The notes under the pieces were generated by a model, which saw only the letters and a program-made list of their open reading frames with translations, made no database searches and had not been told where the DNA came from. From Actinobacillus equuli (GTDB lineage: Bacteria > Pseudomonadota > Gammaproteobacteria > Enterobacterales > Pasteurellaceae): 64,000 nucleotides of DNA. Positions 17,480-25,968 of this stretch are shown one piece after another. Positions within the stretch are counted from its first letter, which is position 1; each line of letters starts with the position of its first letter. The stretch covers positions 806,001 through 870,000 of the forward strand of contig NZ_LR134310.1 of the NCBI RefSeq assembly GCF_900636745.1, given 5' to 3'. Made by a program: the position numbers and the translations under genes.

Positions 17480-18082
17480 TTACTTACCTACTTTTAACTT
17501 ATTCCATATCCTTTCTTCTTGACCTCGCCATAAACGCTGAATATTGTCGTGGTGACGATAGACTAACAAACAGCAAACTAATGCAACGGGAAAAGTAAAT
17601 TCAGGTCTAAACCACCAAATATAAAACGGGACAACTAACGCCGTTACGACTGCACTTAATGAAGAAAAACCAAATAGTAAAAAAACAATTAACCAACTAC
17701 ATAAAGCAGCACCGGCAACCAACGTACTAATCGGTAACAATGCACCAAATGCAGTTGCTACACCTTTTCCCCCTCGAAACTGAAAGAATACGGGGAAGAT
17801 ATGCCCTAAGCAAGCCGCTAAGGCTACAAAGCCGATTTCTGAGGGTTCAAATCCCAGACGGAAAGCACATAGTACCGGTAAACCTCCTTTTAAAATATCA
17901 AACAGCAAAACCCCTAATGCGGAAATTCTTCCACCGATACGTAACACATTCGTTGCACCGGGATTATGAGACCCACACTCACGGGGATCCGGTAGTCCCG
18001 CTAAACGGCAGAAAATAATGGCGCTAGAAATAGAACCCAATATATAGGCTAAAACAATCAATAAATAAGCGGTGATACTCAT
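17480..18082 (-). CDS. plsY: Glycerol-3-phosphate acyltransferase PlsY
   Basis: Integral membrane enzyme that transfers acyl groups from acyl-phosphate to glycerol 3-phosphate, the first step of phospholipid synthesis. 200 residues with about five to seven membrane segments. Motifs: [30 protein letters not shown] (about 16-45, with the conserved GS and DPR..GS..PGATN), and [12 protein letters not shown] (about 102-113), the phosphate-binding glycine-rich loop. It runs divergently from folB, sharing an 85-base upstream region. This pairing is common in gammaproteobacteria. Confidence 0.96.
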   Translation of the reverse strand: MSITAYLLIVLAYILGSISSAIIFCRLAGLPDPRECGSHNPGATNVLRIGGRISALGVLLFDILKGGLPVLCAFRLGFEPSEIGFVALAACLGHIFPVFFQFRGGKGVATAFGALLPISTLVAGAALCSWLIVFLLFGFSSLSAVVTALVVPFYIWWFRPEFTFPVALVCCLLVYRHHDNIQRLWRGQEERIWNKLKVGK

Positions 18083-18167
18083 AATTTTTCCTTTAATTTC
18101 TAGGGGCTACTTCGCTTGTATGCTATATTTTTACAAATGTTATCATAAACAAATAAGGAAAACTAAA

Positions 18168-18530
18168 ATGGCTGATAAAGTTTTTATTCACGAGCTTACT
18201 GCTTTCGCCTCAATCGGCGCTTATGATTGGGAACATACTATTAAACAACGTTTAGTCTTTAATATTGAAATGGAATGGGATTTCACCCAAGCAGCTCAAA
18301 CAGACGATGTGCAGTATTGTTTAAATTATGCGGAAGTTTCGGAAAAAATATTGCAATTTGTAGAATCCAAGCCCTTCAAATTAGTCGAAACCGTTGCACA
18401 TCAAATTGCGGATCTTTTACAACAAACTTATGGTATTCAAGCGCTTAGAATCGAATTGCATAAACCTAAGGCGGTTGCACAAGCTAGTAGCGTAGGCGTA
18501 ATCATAGAACGAGGTCGTAATGCAAACTAG
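18168..18530 (+). CDS. folB: Dihydroneopterin aldolase
   Basis: Folate-pathway enzyme converting 7,8-dihydroneopterin to 6-hydroxymethyldihydropterin and glycolaldehyde. 120 residues, the full family length. Conserved features: ASIGAYDWE near residue 12 (with the substrate-contacting Glu), LNYAEVSEKI (about 54), and the C-terminal LHKPKAV with the catalytic Lys. The ATG at 18168, behind AAGGAA, gives the normal N-terminus MADKVFIHEL, so an upstream in-frame extension to 18072 is rejected. Confidence 0.95.
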   Translation: MADKVFIHELTAFASIGAYDWEHTIKQRLVFNIEMEWDFTQAAQTDDVQYCLNYAEVSEKILQFVESKPFKLVETVAHQIADLLQQTYGIQALRIELHKPKAVAQASSVGVIIERGRNAN

Positions 18531-18600
18531 CACTCATAACCCTCTTTATTTGTAGCATTTTGTTGTTAAATGAAGCAATCTGCCCATTTCATATCATTAG

Positions 18601-18643
18601 TGCGATCTTGATCACAGTCAGTATGCTTATTTACAGGTATAAT
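18601..18643 (+). promoter_or_regulatory. cdd promoter with class II CRP site
   Basis: TGCGATCTTGATCACA (18601-18616) matches the CRP consensus with the left half in the TGCGA form. TATAAT lies at 18638-18643. With a start near 18650 the CRP centre is about -41.5, the class II position. CRP itself is encoded at 46355-47038. Confidence 0.75.
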
Positions 18644-18671
18644 AACTCCCCGTCAAACAAAGGAGAATAGG

Positions 18672-19565
18672 ATGGCTACTTTATTTGCACTCCAAGAGCG
18701 ACTTGAAAAAACGGTCTTGGAACAAAACAACCCGATTACAGCAGCAATTGCAGATCAATTAAAAGCTCAACAATATAAAGCAAGTTTTTCAGGCGCTCAA
18801 ATTCAACAATGGTGCCAACAATTTGAGCTTTCTCCCATTGAATTAGCATTACATTGCTTACCTCTTGCCGCTTGTTATGCGCTTGTACCCGTGTCTAAAT
18901 TTTATGTCGGTGCAATTGCTATTGGTGAATCAGGTAATTTTTACTTTGGTGCAAATCAAGAGTTTTCATCAACCTCAATGCAGCAAACTGTACATGCTGA
19001 ACAAAGCGCAGTATCACATGCATGGCTAGCGGGTGAAAAATCTATTCGCGATATGGTAGTAAACTACACACCTTGTGGTCACTGCCGTCAATTTATGAAT
19101 GAATTAAATTCGGCTAAAACGCTAAAAATTCATTTACCTCACAGCCAAAATAATTTATTGCAAAACTATCTACCGGATTCGTTCGGACCGAAAGATTTGA
19201 ATATTGAACAGGTTCTTTTCGATACTCAGCACCATACGTTTGAACTCACTGGTGATCCGCTCTCTCAAGCTGCAATTGTTGCTGCACAGCAATCTTATGC
19301 ACCGTATAGTCACGCAATGAGTGGTATTGCCCTACAAGTAGGTGAACAAGTTATTACCGGTCGTTATGCTGAAAATGCCGCATTTAACCCAAGCTTCCTG
19401 CCTTTACAAAGTGCATTAAACTACCGCCGCTTAAACGGTTTATTAGATAAACTTGTTACACGTATCGTAATGGCAGAAAAACAAGCTATCCTCAGTCATA
19501 GACGAATGACCGAAGAATTATCCCAAACGCTACTTCGTTTAGATGTCGAATATATTGAACTGTAA
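18672..19565 (+). CDS. cdd: Cytidine deaminase
   Basis: Zinc enzyme of pyrimidine salvage that deaminates cytidine and deoxycytidine to uridines. 297 residues, the long dimeric form with an N-terminal catalytic domain and a degenerate C-terminal copy. The zinc site is HAEQSA (about 105) with PCGHCRQF (about 135). Preceded by GGAGAA and by a class II CRP site, consistent with cAMP-CRP control as in E. coli. Ends at a long perfect terminator. Confidence 0.97.
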   Translation: MATLFALQERLEKTVLEQNNPITAAIADQLKAQQYKASFSGAQIQQWCQQFELSPIELALHCLPLAACYALVPVSKFYVGAIAIGESGNFYFGANQEFSSTSMQQTVHAEQSAVSHAWLAGEKSIRDMVVNYTPCGHCRQFMNELNSAKTLKIHLPHSQNNLLQNYLPDSFGPKDLNIEQVLFDTQHHTFELTGDPLSQAAIVAAQQSYAPYSHAMSGIALQVGEQVITGRYAENAAFNPSFLPLQSALNYRRLNGLLDKLVTRIVMAEKQAILSHRRMTEELSQTLLRLDVEYIEL

Positions 19566-19581
19566 CCCAATGAGCAATAAT

Positions 19582-19619
19582 AAAAAAGTGATGAGTATCC
19601 AACTACTCATCACTTTTTT
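19582..19619. terminator. Bidirectional terminator between cdd and the EamA gene
   Basis: Perfect 16-base-pair stem (19582-19597 with 19604-19619), six-base loop, with A-run and T-run on the two sides. It serves cdd on the plus strand and the convergent transporter on the minus strand. Confidence 0.9.
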
Positions 19620-19679
19620 ATCATTAGCCTATCAAATTATGCTCTGATAATTGCATAACTGTTCCTACTACTTCTTATC

Positions 19680-20612
19680 TCATTTTTTACGTAGCTGATT
19701 ACGGTAGAATAATTTATGTCCGACAGCGGAAAGCATTGCACCGGAAACCACTGTAATCGCCCCAATATAACTTAACCCATTAAGATCCGGTGCCTCAAAT
19801 AATTCGGGTAAAATAGCATGGCTTAATGCGGTAAGCATAATGGTAAGGATCGGAATTTGCGTCATCATTAAACTTACCTTAGAAACTTCCCAGCGATTTA
19901 GTGCTTCAGCATAACAACCGTAAGCAATAACGGTGTTAATGCCACAGAATCCTAACCAGCCCCAAGTAGCTAAATCTAATTTAGCTAATTCTCCCATATG
20001 TGCAAAAGGCGTAAAGACTAAGGTACAACCGAAATAAATCAGTAACAGAATTTGTTGCGAGCTAAAATGCGCTAACATGATTTTTTGCGACAAACTATAA
20101 CCAATCCAAATCAAACTTGCACAAATACCAAGTAATACACCGTATGCATAACTATTCATTGCGATTAAGTCCGCAAAACGGTTATTAAAAAACATCACTA
20201 AGCCGTTAACCACCAACACAAAACCAATTTTTTGATGGATACCAATCGTTTCTTTAAACAACACAACCCCCAATGCAATCATCACAAAAGAAGAAAGCGG
20301 ACTAAGGACTTGGCTGGTCGCAGCCGGAATATAATTTAAGGCGAGATTAAATAGGAAGAAGTTGCAAGACAATCCAATGACTCCAATTAACCATAGCCTG
20401 TGATATTGGCGAAAGAAAGCTGTTAAATTTGGTAATTTTTTTGCAAAGGCAAGCATGGCAAAAACACCAAGCGTTGCGACTAAGAATCTAAACCAAACAA
20501 TTGTTTGAGAATCGAGTGATTTTAGTACCTGTTTAATCGCAAGCGGTAGCATGCCCCACATCAGAATGGCTATCAAAGAAAATAAAAAGCCAAGCAAGGG
20601 TTGTTGTTTCAT
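19680..20612 (-). CDS. EamA/DMT-family transporter (YhbE-like)
   Basis: 310-residue inner-membrane protein with about ten membrane segments in two EamA repeats (about residues 5-140 and 150-290). Substrate unknown. It follows rplU-rpmA on the same strand, as yhbE does in E. coli, so I infer it is the YhbE orthologue; obgE, which usually comes next, is absent here. I chose the ATG at 20612 (MKQQPLLGFLFSLIAI) because the upstream in-frame ATG at 20657 lies inside the rpmA terminator hairpin. No clear ribosome-binding site precedes it. Confidence 0.88.
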   Translation of the reverse strand: MKQQPLLGFLFSLIAILMWGMLPLAIKQVLKSLDSQTIVWFRFLVATLGVFAMLAFAKKLPNLTAFFRQYHRLWLIGVIGLSCNFFLFNLALNYIPAATSQVLSPLSSFVMIALGVVLFKETIGIHQKIGFVLVVNGLVMFFNNRFADLIAMNSYAYGVLLGICASLIWIGYSLSQKIMLAHFSSQQILLLIYFGCTLVFTPFAHMGELAKLDLATWGWLGFCGINTVIAYGCYAEALNRWEVSKVSLMMTQIPILTIMLTALSHAILPELFEAPDLNGLSYIGAITVVSGAMLSAVGHKLFYRNQLRKK

Positions 20613-20645
20613 GAATTTTTTATGAGGTTGGAAAAAAGGTAAGAA

Positions 20646-20669
20646 AAAACCCCACATTCGTGGGGTTTT
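20646..20669 (-). terminator. Intrinsic terminator after rpmA
   Basis: CCCCAC/GTGGGG stem with ATTC loop (20650-20665) flanked by A- and T-runs. Placed between rpmA and the EamA gene, it likely makes the transporter a read-through product. Confidence 0.88.
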
Positions 20670-20693
20670 ATTTCAAATCTATATTGAAATGAA

Positions 20694-20951
20694 TTACTCA
20701 GCAACGATGCTTACGTATTTGCGATTTTTCTCGCCTTTCACTTCAAATTTAACTTTACCGTCAGCAGTTGCGAATAAAGTGTGGTCTTTACCCATACCAA
20801 CATTGCTACCAGCGTGGAATTTAGTACCACGTTGACGAACGATGATGCTACCTGCTAATACAGATTCGCCACCAAAACGTTTAACACCAAGGCGTTTAGC
20901 TTCAGAATCACGACCGTTACGAGTTGAACCACCAGCTTTTTTAGTTGCCAT
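20694..20951 (-). CDS. rpmA: 50S ribosomal protein L27
   Basis: 85-residue basic ribosomal protein whose N-terminal tail reaches towards the peptidyl-transferase centre. The sequence begins [20 protein letters not shown] and contains the conserved [15 protein letters not shown]. It starts directly with ATKKAGG, so no N-terminal cleavage extension is present, as expected outside Firmicutes. Twenty bases downstream of rplU in one operon. Confidence 0.98.
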
Positions 20952-20971
20952 CTACTTGATCTCCTCTGAAA

Positions 20972-21283
20972 TTATGCTTGAATCCCAGTGATTTTCACTT
21001 CTGTGAACCACTGACGATGACCTTGTTGTTTACGGCTGTGTTTACGACGACGGAACTTAACGATTTTAACTTTATCGCCACGACCTTGTGCTACAACTTC
21101 AGCCACTACTTTTGCGCCAGCAACTACTGGTGCACCAATTTTAACATCTTCACCGTTAACGACCATTAACACTGAGTCAAATTCAACTTTCTCACCAGTT
21201 GCAATTTCAAGTTTCTCTAAACGAACTACTTGACCTTCGCTTACTCGGTGTTGTTTGCCGCCACTTTGGAAAACTGCGTACAT
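20972..21283 (-). CDS. rplU: 50S ribosomal protein L21
   Basis: 103-residue 23S-rRNA-binding protein. The sequence [17 protein letters not shown] is the standard N-terminus, preceded by GGAGT at good spacing. An upstream in-frame extension to 21364 is not used. The C-terminal signature [16 protein letters not shown] is present. First gene of rplU-rpmA. Confidence 0.98.
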   Translation of the reverse strand: MYAVFQSGGKQHRVSEGQVVRLEKLEIATGEKVEFDSVLMVVNGEDVKIGAPVVAGAKVVAEVVAQGRGDKVKIVKFRRRKHSRKQQGHRQWFTEVKITGIQA

Positions 21284-21300
21284 ATTTACTCCGCTAATTT

Positions 21301-21382
21301 GTGCCAATCGCTTCTGCTTAGGCACTCTTAAATTCATATAAAATAGGTGGTCAATTCTACGCAAAAACTATGCAAAGAGCAA
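21301..21382 (-). promoter_or_regulatory. rplU promoter and leader hairpin
   Basis: Minus strand TTGCTC (21382-21377), 17-base spacer, TAGAAT (21359-21354). The leader contains a hairpin closed by GTGCC/GGCAC (21325-21321 with 21305-21301), 18 bases before the start codon. The rest of the 21284-21651 gap is AT-rich with an uptake-signal pair at about 21583-21627 and no gene. Confidence 0.6.
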
Positions 21383-21651
21383 GAACGATTTTCAGAAAAA
21401 TTGAAAAATTTCTGCGTTATTTTCCCTTACGCCCTATTTTCAGCATTAAAGAAAGCAACAAGCATTATTTTTGCCTATGATTAACCTAAAAAAACTACGT
21501 ATTTTTTCGCTTGTTCATCTGAAATTTACGAAAAAAATCGTAGCTTTTCCCCTCTCGATTTTTAGATAACGCCATTATAACAAAAAAGCGGTCAGATTCT
21601 GCAATTTTTTTGCAAAAAATGACCGCTTCACTTTTTTATCGGCTAAAAGCC

Positions 21652-22065
21652 TTATTTGTTAGTATTTTGACGTTTATTATCTAATGCAAATGCGCCTGCG
21701 CCGACAAACACTAATAAGAAGAATACCACCGAGTATAACAGCGCTAATTCACCTTGGTTTACTAGAGGGAGGGCAATATTCTCCGCCGTTGCGTGCATAA
21801 AGAAATAAGCATACGCCATCATACCCGAAAGTAAAAATGCCACAGGACGCGTGAATAAGCCTAAAAGTAATAAAATACCGCCACCGATTTCTAAAATACC
21901 GCCGATACCGTACATTGACATTAACGGTACAGCACCGTTACCACCTGTCATTGATACCGGAAATTCAAAGAATTTTGCCGTACCGTGTAGTAAGAACATA
22001 TAAGCTGCAACAATACGTAATAATGCTAATGCGTATGGAGTAAATTTTGCTAAGTTTGAGTTCAT
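21652..22065 (-). CDS. DoxX-family membrane protein
   Basis: 137-residue protein with four hydrophobic segments typical of DoxX: YALALLRIVAAYMFLLHG (about 9-26), a middle pair with GIGGILEIGGGILLLLGLFTRP, and a C-terminal segment. Start chosen at 22065 (MNSNLAKFT) behind AAAGGAAA; the upstream ATG at 22110 is rejected. DoxX proteins are linked to thiol and quinone stress in other bacteria, and a possible partner is the FMN reductase gene immediately upstream on the same strand. Function here is inferred only. Confidence 0.88.
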   Translation of the reverse strand: MNSNLAKFTPYALALLRIVAAYMFLLHGTAKFFEFPVSMTGGNGAVPLMSMYGIGGILEIGGGILLLLGLFTRPVAFLLSGMMAYAYFFMHATAENIALPLVNQGELALLYSVVFFLLVFVGAGAFALDNKRQNTNK

Positions 22066-22096
22066 ATTTTGCTTTCCTTTAAATAATAAGACTAAA

Positions 22097-22164
22097 CAAT
22101 AGAGGTACACATTTTATCTATTGAACAATAGAAGATAAATAGTCTTTTTATTGATAAACTATTT
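22097..22164 (-). promoter_or_regulatory. Repeats upstream of doxX
   Basis: Contains the palindrome CTATTG-AA-CAATAG (22118-22131), a second CAATAGA at 22097, and the 12-mer GATAAACTATTT (22153-22164). The same 12-mer recurs upstream of the FMN reductase gene at a similar distance from its start. Confidence 0.45.
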
Positions 22165-22202
22165 CCAATTTTGAAACAATTAACAGTGATATAGACAACA
22201 AA

Positions 22203-22248
22203 AAAGCGGTCAAATTTCAGCAAAATTTTGCAAAAATTCAACCGCTTG
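22203..22248. repeat. Head-to-head uptake signals between the FMN reductase gene and doxX
   Basis: AAGCGGTCAAATTT and its complement AAATTCAACCGCTT (imperfect) enclose a short AT-rich loop. They lie downstream of the FMN reductase stop on the minus strand and may serve as its terminator. Confidence 0.65.
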
Positions 22249-22286
22249 ATTAAGTAGTTGTAATATAGAAGTCTTATATGAACTGA

Positions 22287-22838
22287 TTAGAATTTAGTGA
22301 CAAAATCAGCATAGCCGTCAATAAAGCCTTTTAACATCCCTGCTACAGCTTCAGAAACAAGCTCACCATTTTCGTTAAATACACCGTTGAAAATTCCACC
22401 AACGTTCGCTGCAAACGGCGCAACCGGCATATTAATAAATGCGCCAGAAGCCACTACACGTAATTGATCCGCTGCTCGCACACCACCAGACATTCCTGCT
22501 GCAACAGAAACGATACCGGCAGGTTTACCAAGCCATTTGCTTTGTCCCATCGGACGTGAACCTACATCAATTGCATTTTTAATCATTGCTGACATACCGC
22601 CGTTATGTTCAGGCGTAATCAATAATACACCATCAGCTTGTTCAATTGCGTTACGTAAACGAATGTATGCCTCAGGGCTATTTTCATCTAAATCACGATC
22701 ATATAAAGGAAGATCCGCAATATTAACGAAATTTAATTGAAGACTTGCCGGCGCTACATTTTTTAAGTGATTCGCAACTAACTGACTAATTGATGTTTTA
22801 CTGCCACTACCAACTAACACAGCGATTTGTTTTGCCAT
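22287..22838 (-). CDS. NAD(P)H-dependent FMN reductase family protein
   Basis: 183-residue flavodoxin-fold oxidoreductase. The N-terminal phosphate-binding loop VLVGSGSKTSISQLVAN (about 7-23) and TPEHNGGMSAMIKNAID (about 76-92) are the hallmarks of the NADPH-dependent FMN reductase / quinone or azo reductase family. Predicted cytoplasmic and FMN-binding. The start follows ACGTTAATT, with no strong ribosome-binding site. Upstream lies a perfect 18-base inverted repeat and a second palindrome. It shares an upstream 12-mer with doxX, which suggests joint control. Confidence 0.9.
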   Translation of the reverse strand: MAKQIAVLVGSGSKTSISQLVANHLKNVAPASLQLNFVNIADLPLYDRDLDENSPEAYIRLRNAIEQADGVLLITPEHNGGMSAMIKNAIDVGSRPMGQSKWLGKPAGIVSVAAGMSGGVRAADQLRVVASGAFINMPVAPFAANVGGIFNGVFNENGELVSEAVAGMLKGFIDGYADFVTKF

Positions 22839-22862
22839 AATTAACGTCCTAAATTCTAAAAA

Positions 22863-22954
22863 ATGAATAAAATTTTTCGAAAGTTATTCTATCGAAAAAT
22901 TTTATTCATGTTTAGATAGCTTAGAGTGGATAAACTATTTACTCTTAGTAAATA
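22863..22954 (-). promoter_or_regulatory. Long inverted repeat and palindrome upstream of the FMN reductase gene
   Basis: An 18-base perfect inverted repeat (22863-22880 and 22892-22909) with an 11-base loop begins 25 bases before the start codon. Further upstream are GATAAACTATTT (22929-22940) and an 8-base palindrome TATTTACT-CTT-AGTAAATA (22936-22954). Operator or RNA-hairpin roles are both possible. Confidence 0.5.
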
Positions 22955-23134
22955 ATATAACCAAAAGCCCCCACATTTAGGAAAATGAGAGAATAGAATA
23001 GCTAAGAGAAAGAATATAGCGGTTATTTTGTAAAAAAATTGCCGAAATTGACCGCTTTTTTCGATTCTTTTTTGAAGCTTGCCAGATTTAAGGTAGAATC
23101 ACCGCCAAATTTTCACATTTAATATGAGAACGCA

Positions 23135-24130
23135 ATGACAACGCTATTAACACTCGAGCAAATTCAAGCGCTTGCCAAACAAGATATGCAAGCGGTAGAT
23201 GCGGAGATTCTCGCTCAGCTTAACTCCGAAGTCGTTTTAATCAACCAACTAGGCCATTATATTATTGCCGGTGGTGGAAAACGTATTCGCCCGTTAATTG
23301 CGGTGCTTGCCGCTAACGCATTAGGTTATACCGGTAACAAACACGTTACCTGTGCCGCTTTTATCGAATTTGTCCATACCGCAACCTTATTACACGATGA
23401 TGTGGTTGATGAGTCGGATATGCGTCGAGGCCGTGCAACGGCGAATGCCACATTCGGTAATGCCGCAAGCGTATTAGTCGGTGATTTTATTTATACGCGT
23501 TCATTCCAAATGATGACCAGTGTTGATTCACTTGAAGTATTAAAAGTGATGTCTGCTGCCACTAATGCACTTGCTGAAGGCGAAGTGCAACAATTAATGA
23601 ATGTGAATGACCCGAATACTACCGAAGCGAATTATATGCGTGTTATCTACAATAAAACCGCACGCTTATTTGAAGCGGCGACACAATGTGTTGCGATTGT
23701 GGCAGGGGTAGAAAAATCGGTTGAAACAGCGTTGAAAAATTACGGGTGCTACCTCGGTACTGCCTTCCAATTAATTGATGATATTTTAGACTACTCGGCA
23801 AAAGCGGAAAGCTTCGGTAAAAATGTGGGTGATGATTTCGTTGAAGGCAAACCGACTTTACCATTGTTACACGCTATGCACGCTGCACAAGCGAAAGGTA
23901 ATCAAGCACAAATGGATATGATTCGTTCTGCAATTGAAAACGGCGGAGAACGTGAACAAATTCCAGCCGTATTAGAAATTATGGCGGAACACCAATCACT
24001 TGAGTATGCAATGACTCGTGCTAAACAAGAAGCACAGAAAGCGGTTGATGCACTTACAGTTTTACCGGAAAGCGAATACAAACAAGCATTGATTTCTCTT
24101 GCTTATTTATCGGTCGATCGTTCGTATTAA
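23135..24130 (+). CDS. ispB: Octaprenyl diphosphate synthase
   Basis: Trans-prenyltransferase that makes the side chain of ubiquinone and menaquinone. 331 residues. Two Asp-rich motifs bind Mg-diphosphate: LLHDDVVDESD (about 88-98) and QLIDDILDY (about 212-220). GGKRIRP near 48 binds isopentenyl diphosphate. Product chain length cannot be read from sequence with certainty; octaprenyl is assumed from gammaproteobacterial IspB. Works with the ubi genes at 32-35 kb. Confidence 0.95.
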   Translation: MTTLLTLEQIQALAKQDMQAVDAEILAQLNSEVVLINQLGHYIIAGGGKRIRPLIAVLAANALGYTGNKHVTCAAFIEFVHTATLLHDDVVDESDMRRGRATANATFGNAASVLVGDFIYTRSFQMMTSVDSLEVLKVMSAATNALAEGEVQQLMNVNDPNTTEANYMRVIYNKTARLFEAATQCVAIVAGVEKSVETALKNYGCYLGTAFQLIDDILDYSAKAESFGKNVGDDFVEGKPTLPLLHAMHAAQAKGNQAQMDMIRSAIENGGEREQIPAVLEIMAEHQSLEYAMTRAKQEAQKAVDALTVLPESEYKQALISLAYLSVDRSY

Positions 24131-24166
24131 TAAGCGGTCAAATTTTTAGAATTTTTTACAATTTTT

Positions 24167-24913
24167 ATGACAGAACAAAACCAACAACCTTTAGAGCATA
24201 AACAAGCGTTGCAACAAAAGAAAAAGCTAACGCGTAAAGGCAAGGATCCAAATGCACCTTTTGTGCGTGAAAAATTAACGCTTCCCGGCGGACATAATAA
24301 ATTATTGTTGCATTCTTGCTGCGCCCCTTGTTCCGGCGAAGTGATGGAAGCAATCCATGCATCGGGTATTGAATTTACCATTTACTTCTATAATCCGAAT
24401 ATTCACCCAATGAAAGAATACCTGATTCGCAAAGAAGAAAACATTCGCTTTGCCGAGAAATGGGGCATTCCGTTTATTGATTTCGATGATGATTACGAGA
24501 ATGATCGCCGTGAATGGTTTAAAAAAGCGGAAGGAATGGAATGGGAACCGGAGCGTGGTATTCGTTGTACGATGTGCTTTGATATGCGTTTCGAAAAAGC
24601 GGCGGAATACGCACACAATAACGGCTTCCCGGTTTATACCAGCTGTTTAGGTATTTCTCGTTGGAAAGATATGAACCAAATCAACGATTGCGGACATCGT
24701 GCGGCGGCAAAATTCGATGATGTGGTTTATTGGGATTACAACTGGCGTAAAAATGGCGGCTCGCAACGTATGATCGAAATCAGTAAACGTGAACGTTTCT
24801 ACCAGCAAGAATACTGCGGTTGTGTATATTCTTTACGCGATTCGAATAAATGGCGTTTAGAAACCGGTCGTCAGCGTATTGAAATCGGTAAGCTCTATTA
24901 TTCGCCGGATTAA
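24167..24913 (+). CDS. queH: Epoxyqueuosine reductase QueH
   Basis: Last step of queuosine synthesis in tRNA: reduction of epoxyqueuosine, performed by QueH (former DUF208) where QueG is absent. 248 residues. The metal-cluster cysteines are visible in [10 protein letters not shown] (about 47-56), RCTMCFDMR (about 127-135), and the C-terminal EYCGCVYS. An extra N-terminal Lys-rich stretch of about 40 residues precedes the core. It begins 36 bases after ispB, with an uptake signal between. Function is established for the family. Confidence 0.93.
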   Translation: MTEQNQQPLEHKQALQQKKKLTRKGKDPNAPFVREKLTLPGGHNKLLLHSCCAPCSGEVMEAIHASGIEFTIYFYNPNIHPMKEYLIRKEENIRFAEKWGIPFIDFDDDYENDRREWFKKAEGMEWEPERGIRCTMCFDMRFEKAAEYAHNNGFPVYTSCLGISRWKDMNQINDCGHRAAAKFDDVVYWDYNWRKNGGSQRMIEISKRERFYQQEYCGCVYSLRDSNKWRLETGRQRIEIGKLYYSPD

Positions 24914-24926
24914 CACTATTTATAAC

Positions 24927-24945
24927 GGATGCACAAAGTGCGTCT
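24927..24945. repeat. Small hairpin before fabD
   Basis: GGATGCAC-AAA-GTGCGTCT forms a 7-base-pair hairpin with one G-T pair, preceded by TATAAC. The hairpin between fabD and fabG (25923-25942) has the same TATAACGGA lead-in, so the two may be one dispersed repeat type. Confidence 0.45.
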
Positions 24946-24978
24946 TAAATACCAAATTTACAAATAAGAGGAAAAAAT

Positions 24979-25914
24979 ATGTCAAATTTTGCAATGGTAT
25001 TTCCAGGTCAAGGCTCACAAGCGGTCGGAATGTTAGCGGATCTTGCAACTGCATTTCCAATTGTAGAAGAAACCTTCAGACAAGCATCTGATGTTTTAGG
25101 TTACGATCTTTGGGATTTAGTCCAAAACGGTACTGCAGAAGATTTAGGTCAAACACAACGTACACAACCGGCGCTTTTAGCATCATCGGTTGCGATCTAT
25201 CGTGTGTGGCAACAAAAATACCCTGAATTAAAACCGTCTGTGATGGCTGGTCACAGCTTAGGCGAATACTCAGCATTAGTTTGTGCGGGCGTATTAAATT
25301 TCCAAGACGCAATCAAATTAGTGGAATTACGTGGTAATGCAATGCAACAAGCTGTTCCGGCAGGTACAGGTGCAATGTATGCGATTATCGGCTTAGATAA
25401 CGAAGCGATTATTAATGCTTGTGAACAAGCTCAAGCGGAAGTCGGCGAAATCGTTTCAGCAGTAAACTTCAACAGCCCGGGACAAGTGGTTATTGCCGGT
25501 ACAAAAGCGGCTGCAGAAAAAGCGGGTGAATTATGTAAAGCGGCAGGTGCAAAACGTGCATTACCATTAGCGGTAAGCGTACCTTCTCACTGTGCATTAA
25601 TGAAACCGGCTGCGGATAAATTAGCCGAAGCATTACAAAATATCACGTTAAACGCACCGGTTGTACCAGTTATTAATAATGTTGATGTTAGTGTAGAGAC
25701 AGATGCTGAGGCAATTCGTAACGCACTCGTTCGCCAGCTTTACAACCCGGTTCGTTGGACTGAGACGGTAGAAAAAATGGCAAACGAAGGTGTTGCAACT
25801 CTTTATGAAATCGGCCCGGGTAAAGTATTAACCGGTTTAGCAGGTCGTATCGTGAAAGAGTTAAATGCCAAAGCAGTCAATGACGTGGCTTCATTAGAAG
25901 CTGCCGCACAGTAA
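24979..25914 (+). CDS. fabD: Malonyl-CoA:ACP transacylase
   Basis: Loads malonyl groups onto acyl carrier protein for fatty acid synthesis in the cytoplasm. 311 residues. Begins MSNFAMVFPGQGSQAVGM. The nucleophile Ser sits in GHSLGEYSAL (about 91-100), Arg in VELRGNAMQ, and His in VSVPSHCALM (about 200). Preceded by AAGAGGA. Followed 54 bases later by fabG, matching the fabD-fabG order of E. coli. fabH, usually upstream, is not here; queH occupies that position. Confidence 0.97.
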   Translation: MSNFAMVFPGQGSQAVGMLADLATAFPIVEETFRQASDVLGYDLWDLVQNGTAEDLGQTQRTQPALLASSVAIYRVWQQKYPELKPSVMAGHSLGEYSALVCAGVLNFQDAIKLVELRGNAMQQAVPAGTGAMYAIIGLDNEAIINACEQAQAEVGEIVSAVNFNSPGQVVIAGTKAAAEKAGELCKAAGAKRALPLAVSVPSHCALMKPAADKLAEALQNITLNAPVVPVINNVDVSVETDAEAIRNALVRQLYNPVRWTETVEKMANEGVATLYEIGPGKVLTGLAGRIVKELNAKAVNDVASLEAAAQ

Positions 25915-25922
25915 TATATAAC

Positions 25923-25942
25923 GGACGCCAAGCATGGCGTCC
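25923..25942. repeat. Hairpin between fabD and fabG
   Basis: GGACGCCA/TGGCGTCC, an 8-base-pair stem with a four-base loop, preceded by TATAAC and followed by CTACAA. No T-run follows, so it is more likely a processing or repeat element than a terminator. Confidence 0.55.
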
Positions 25943-25968
25943 CTACAATAAATAGGAGCAAGTCAAAA

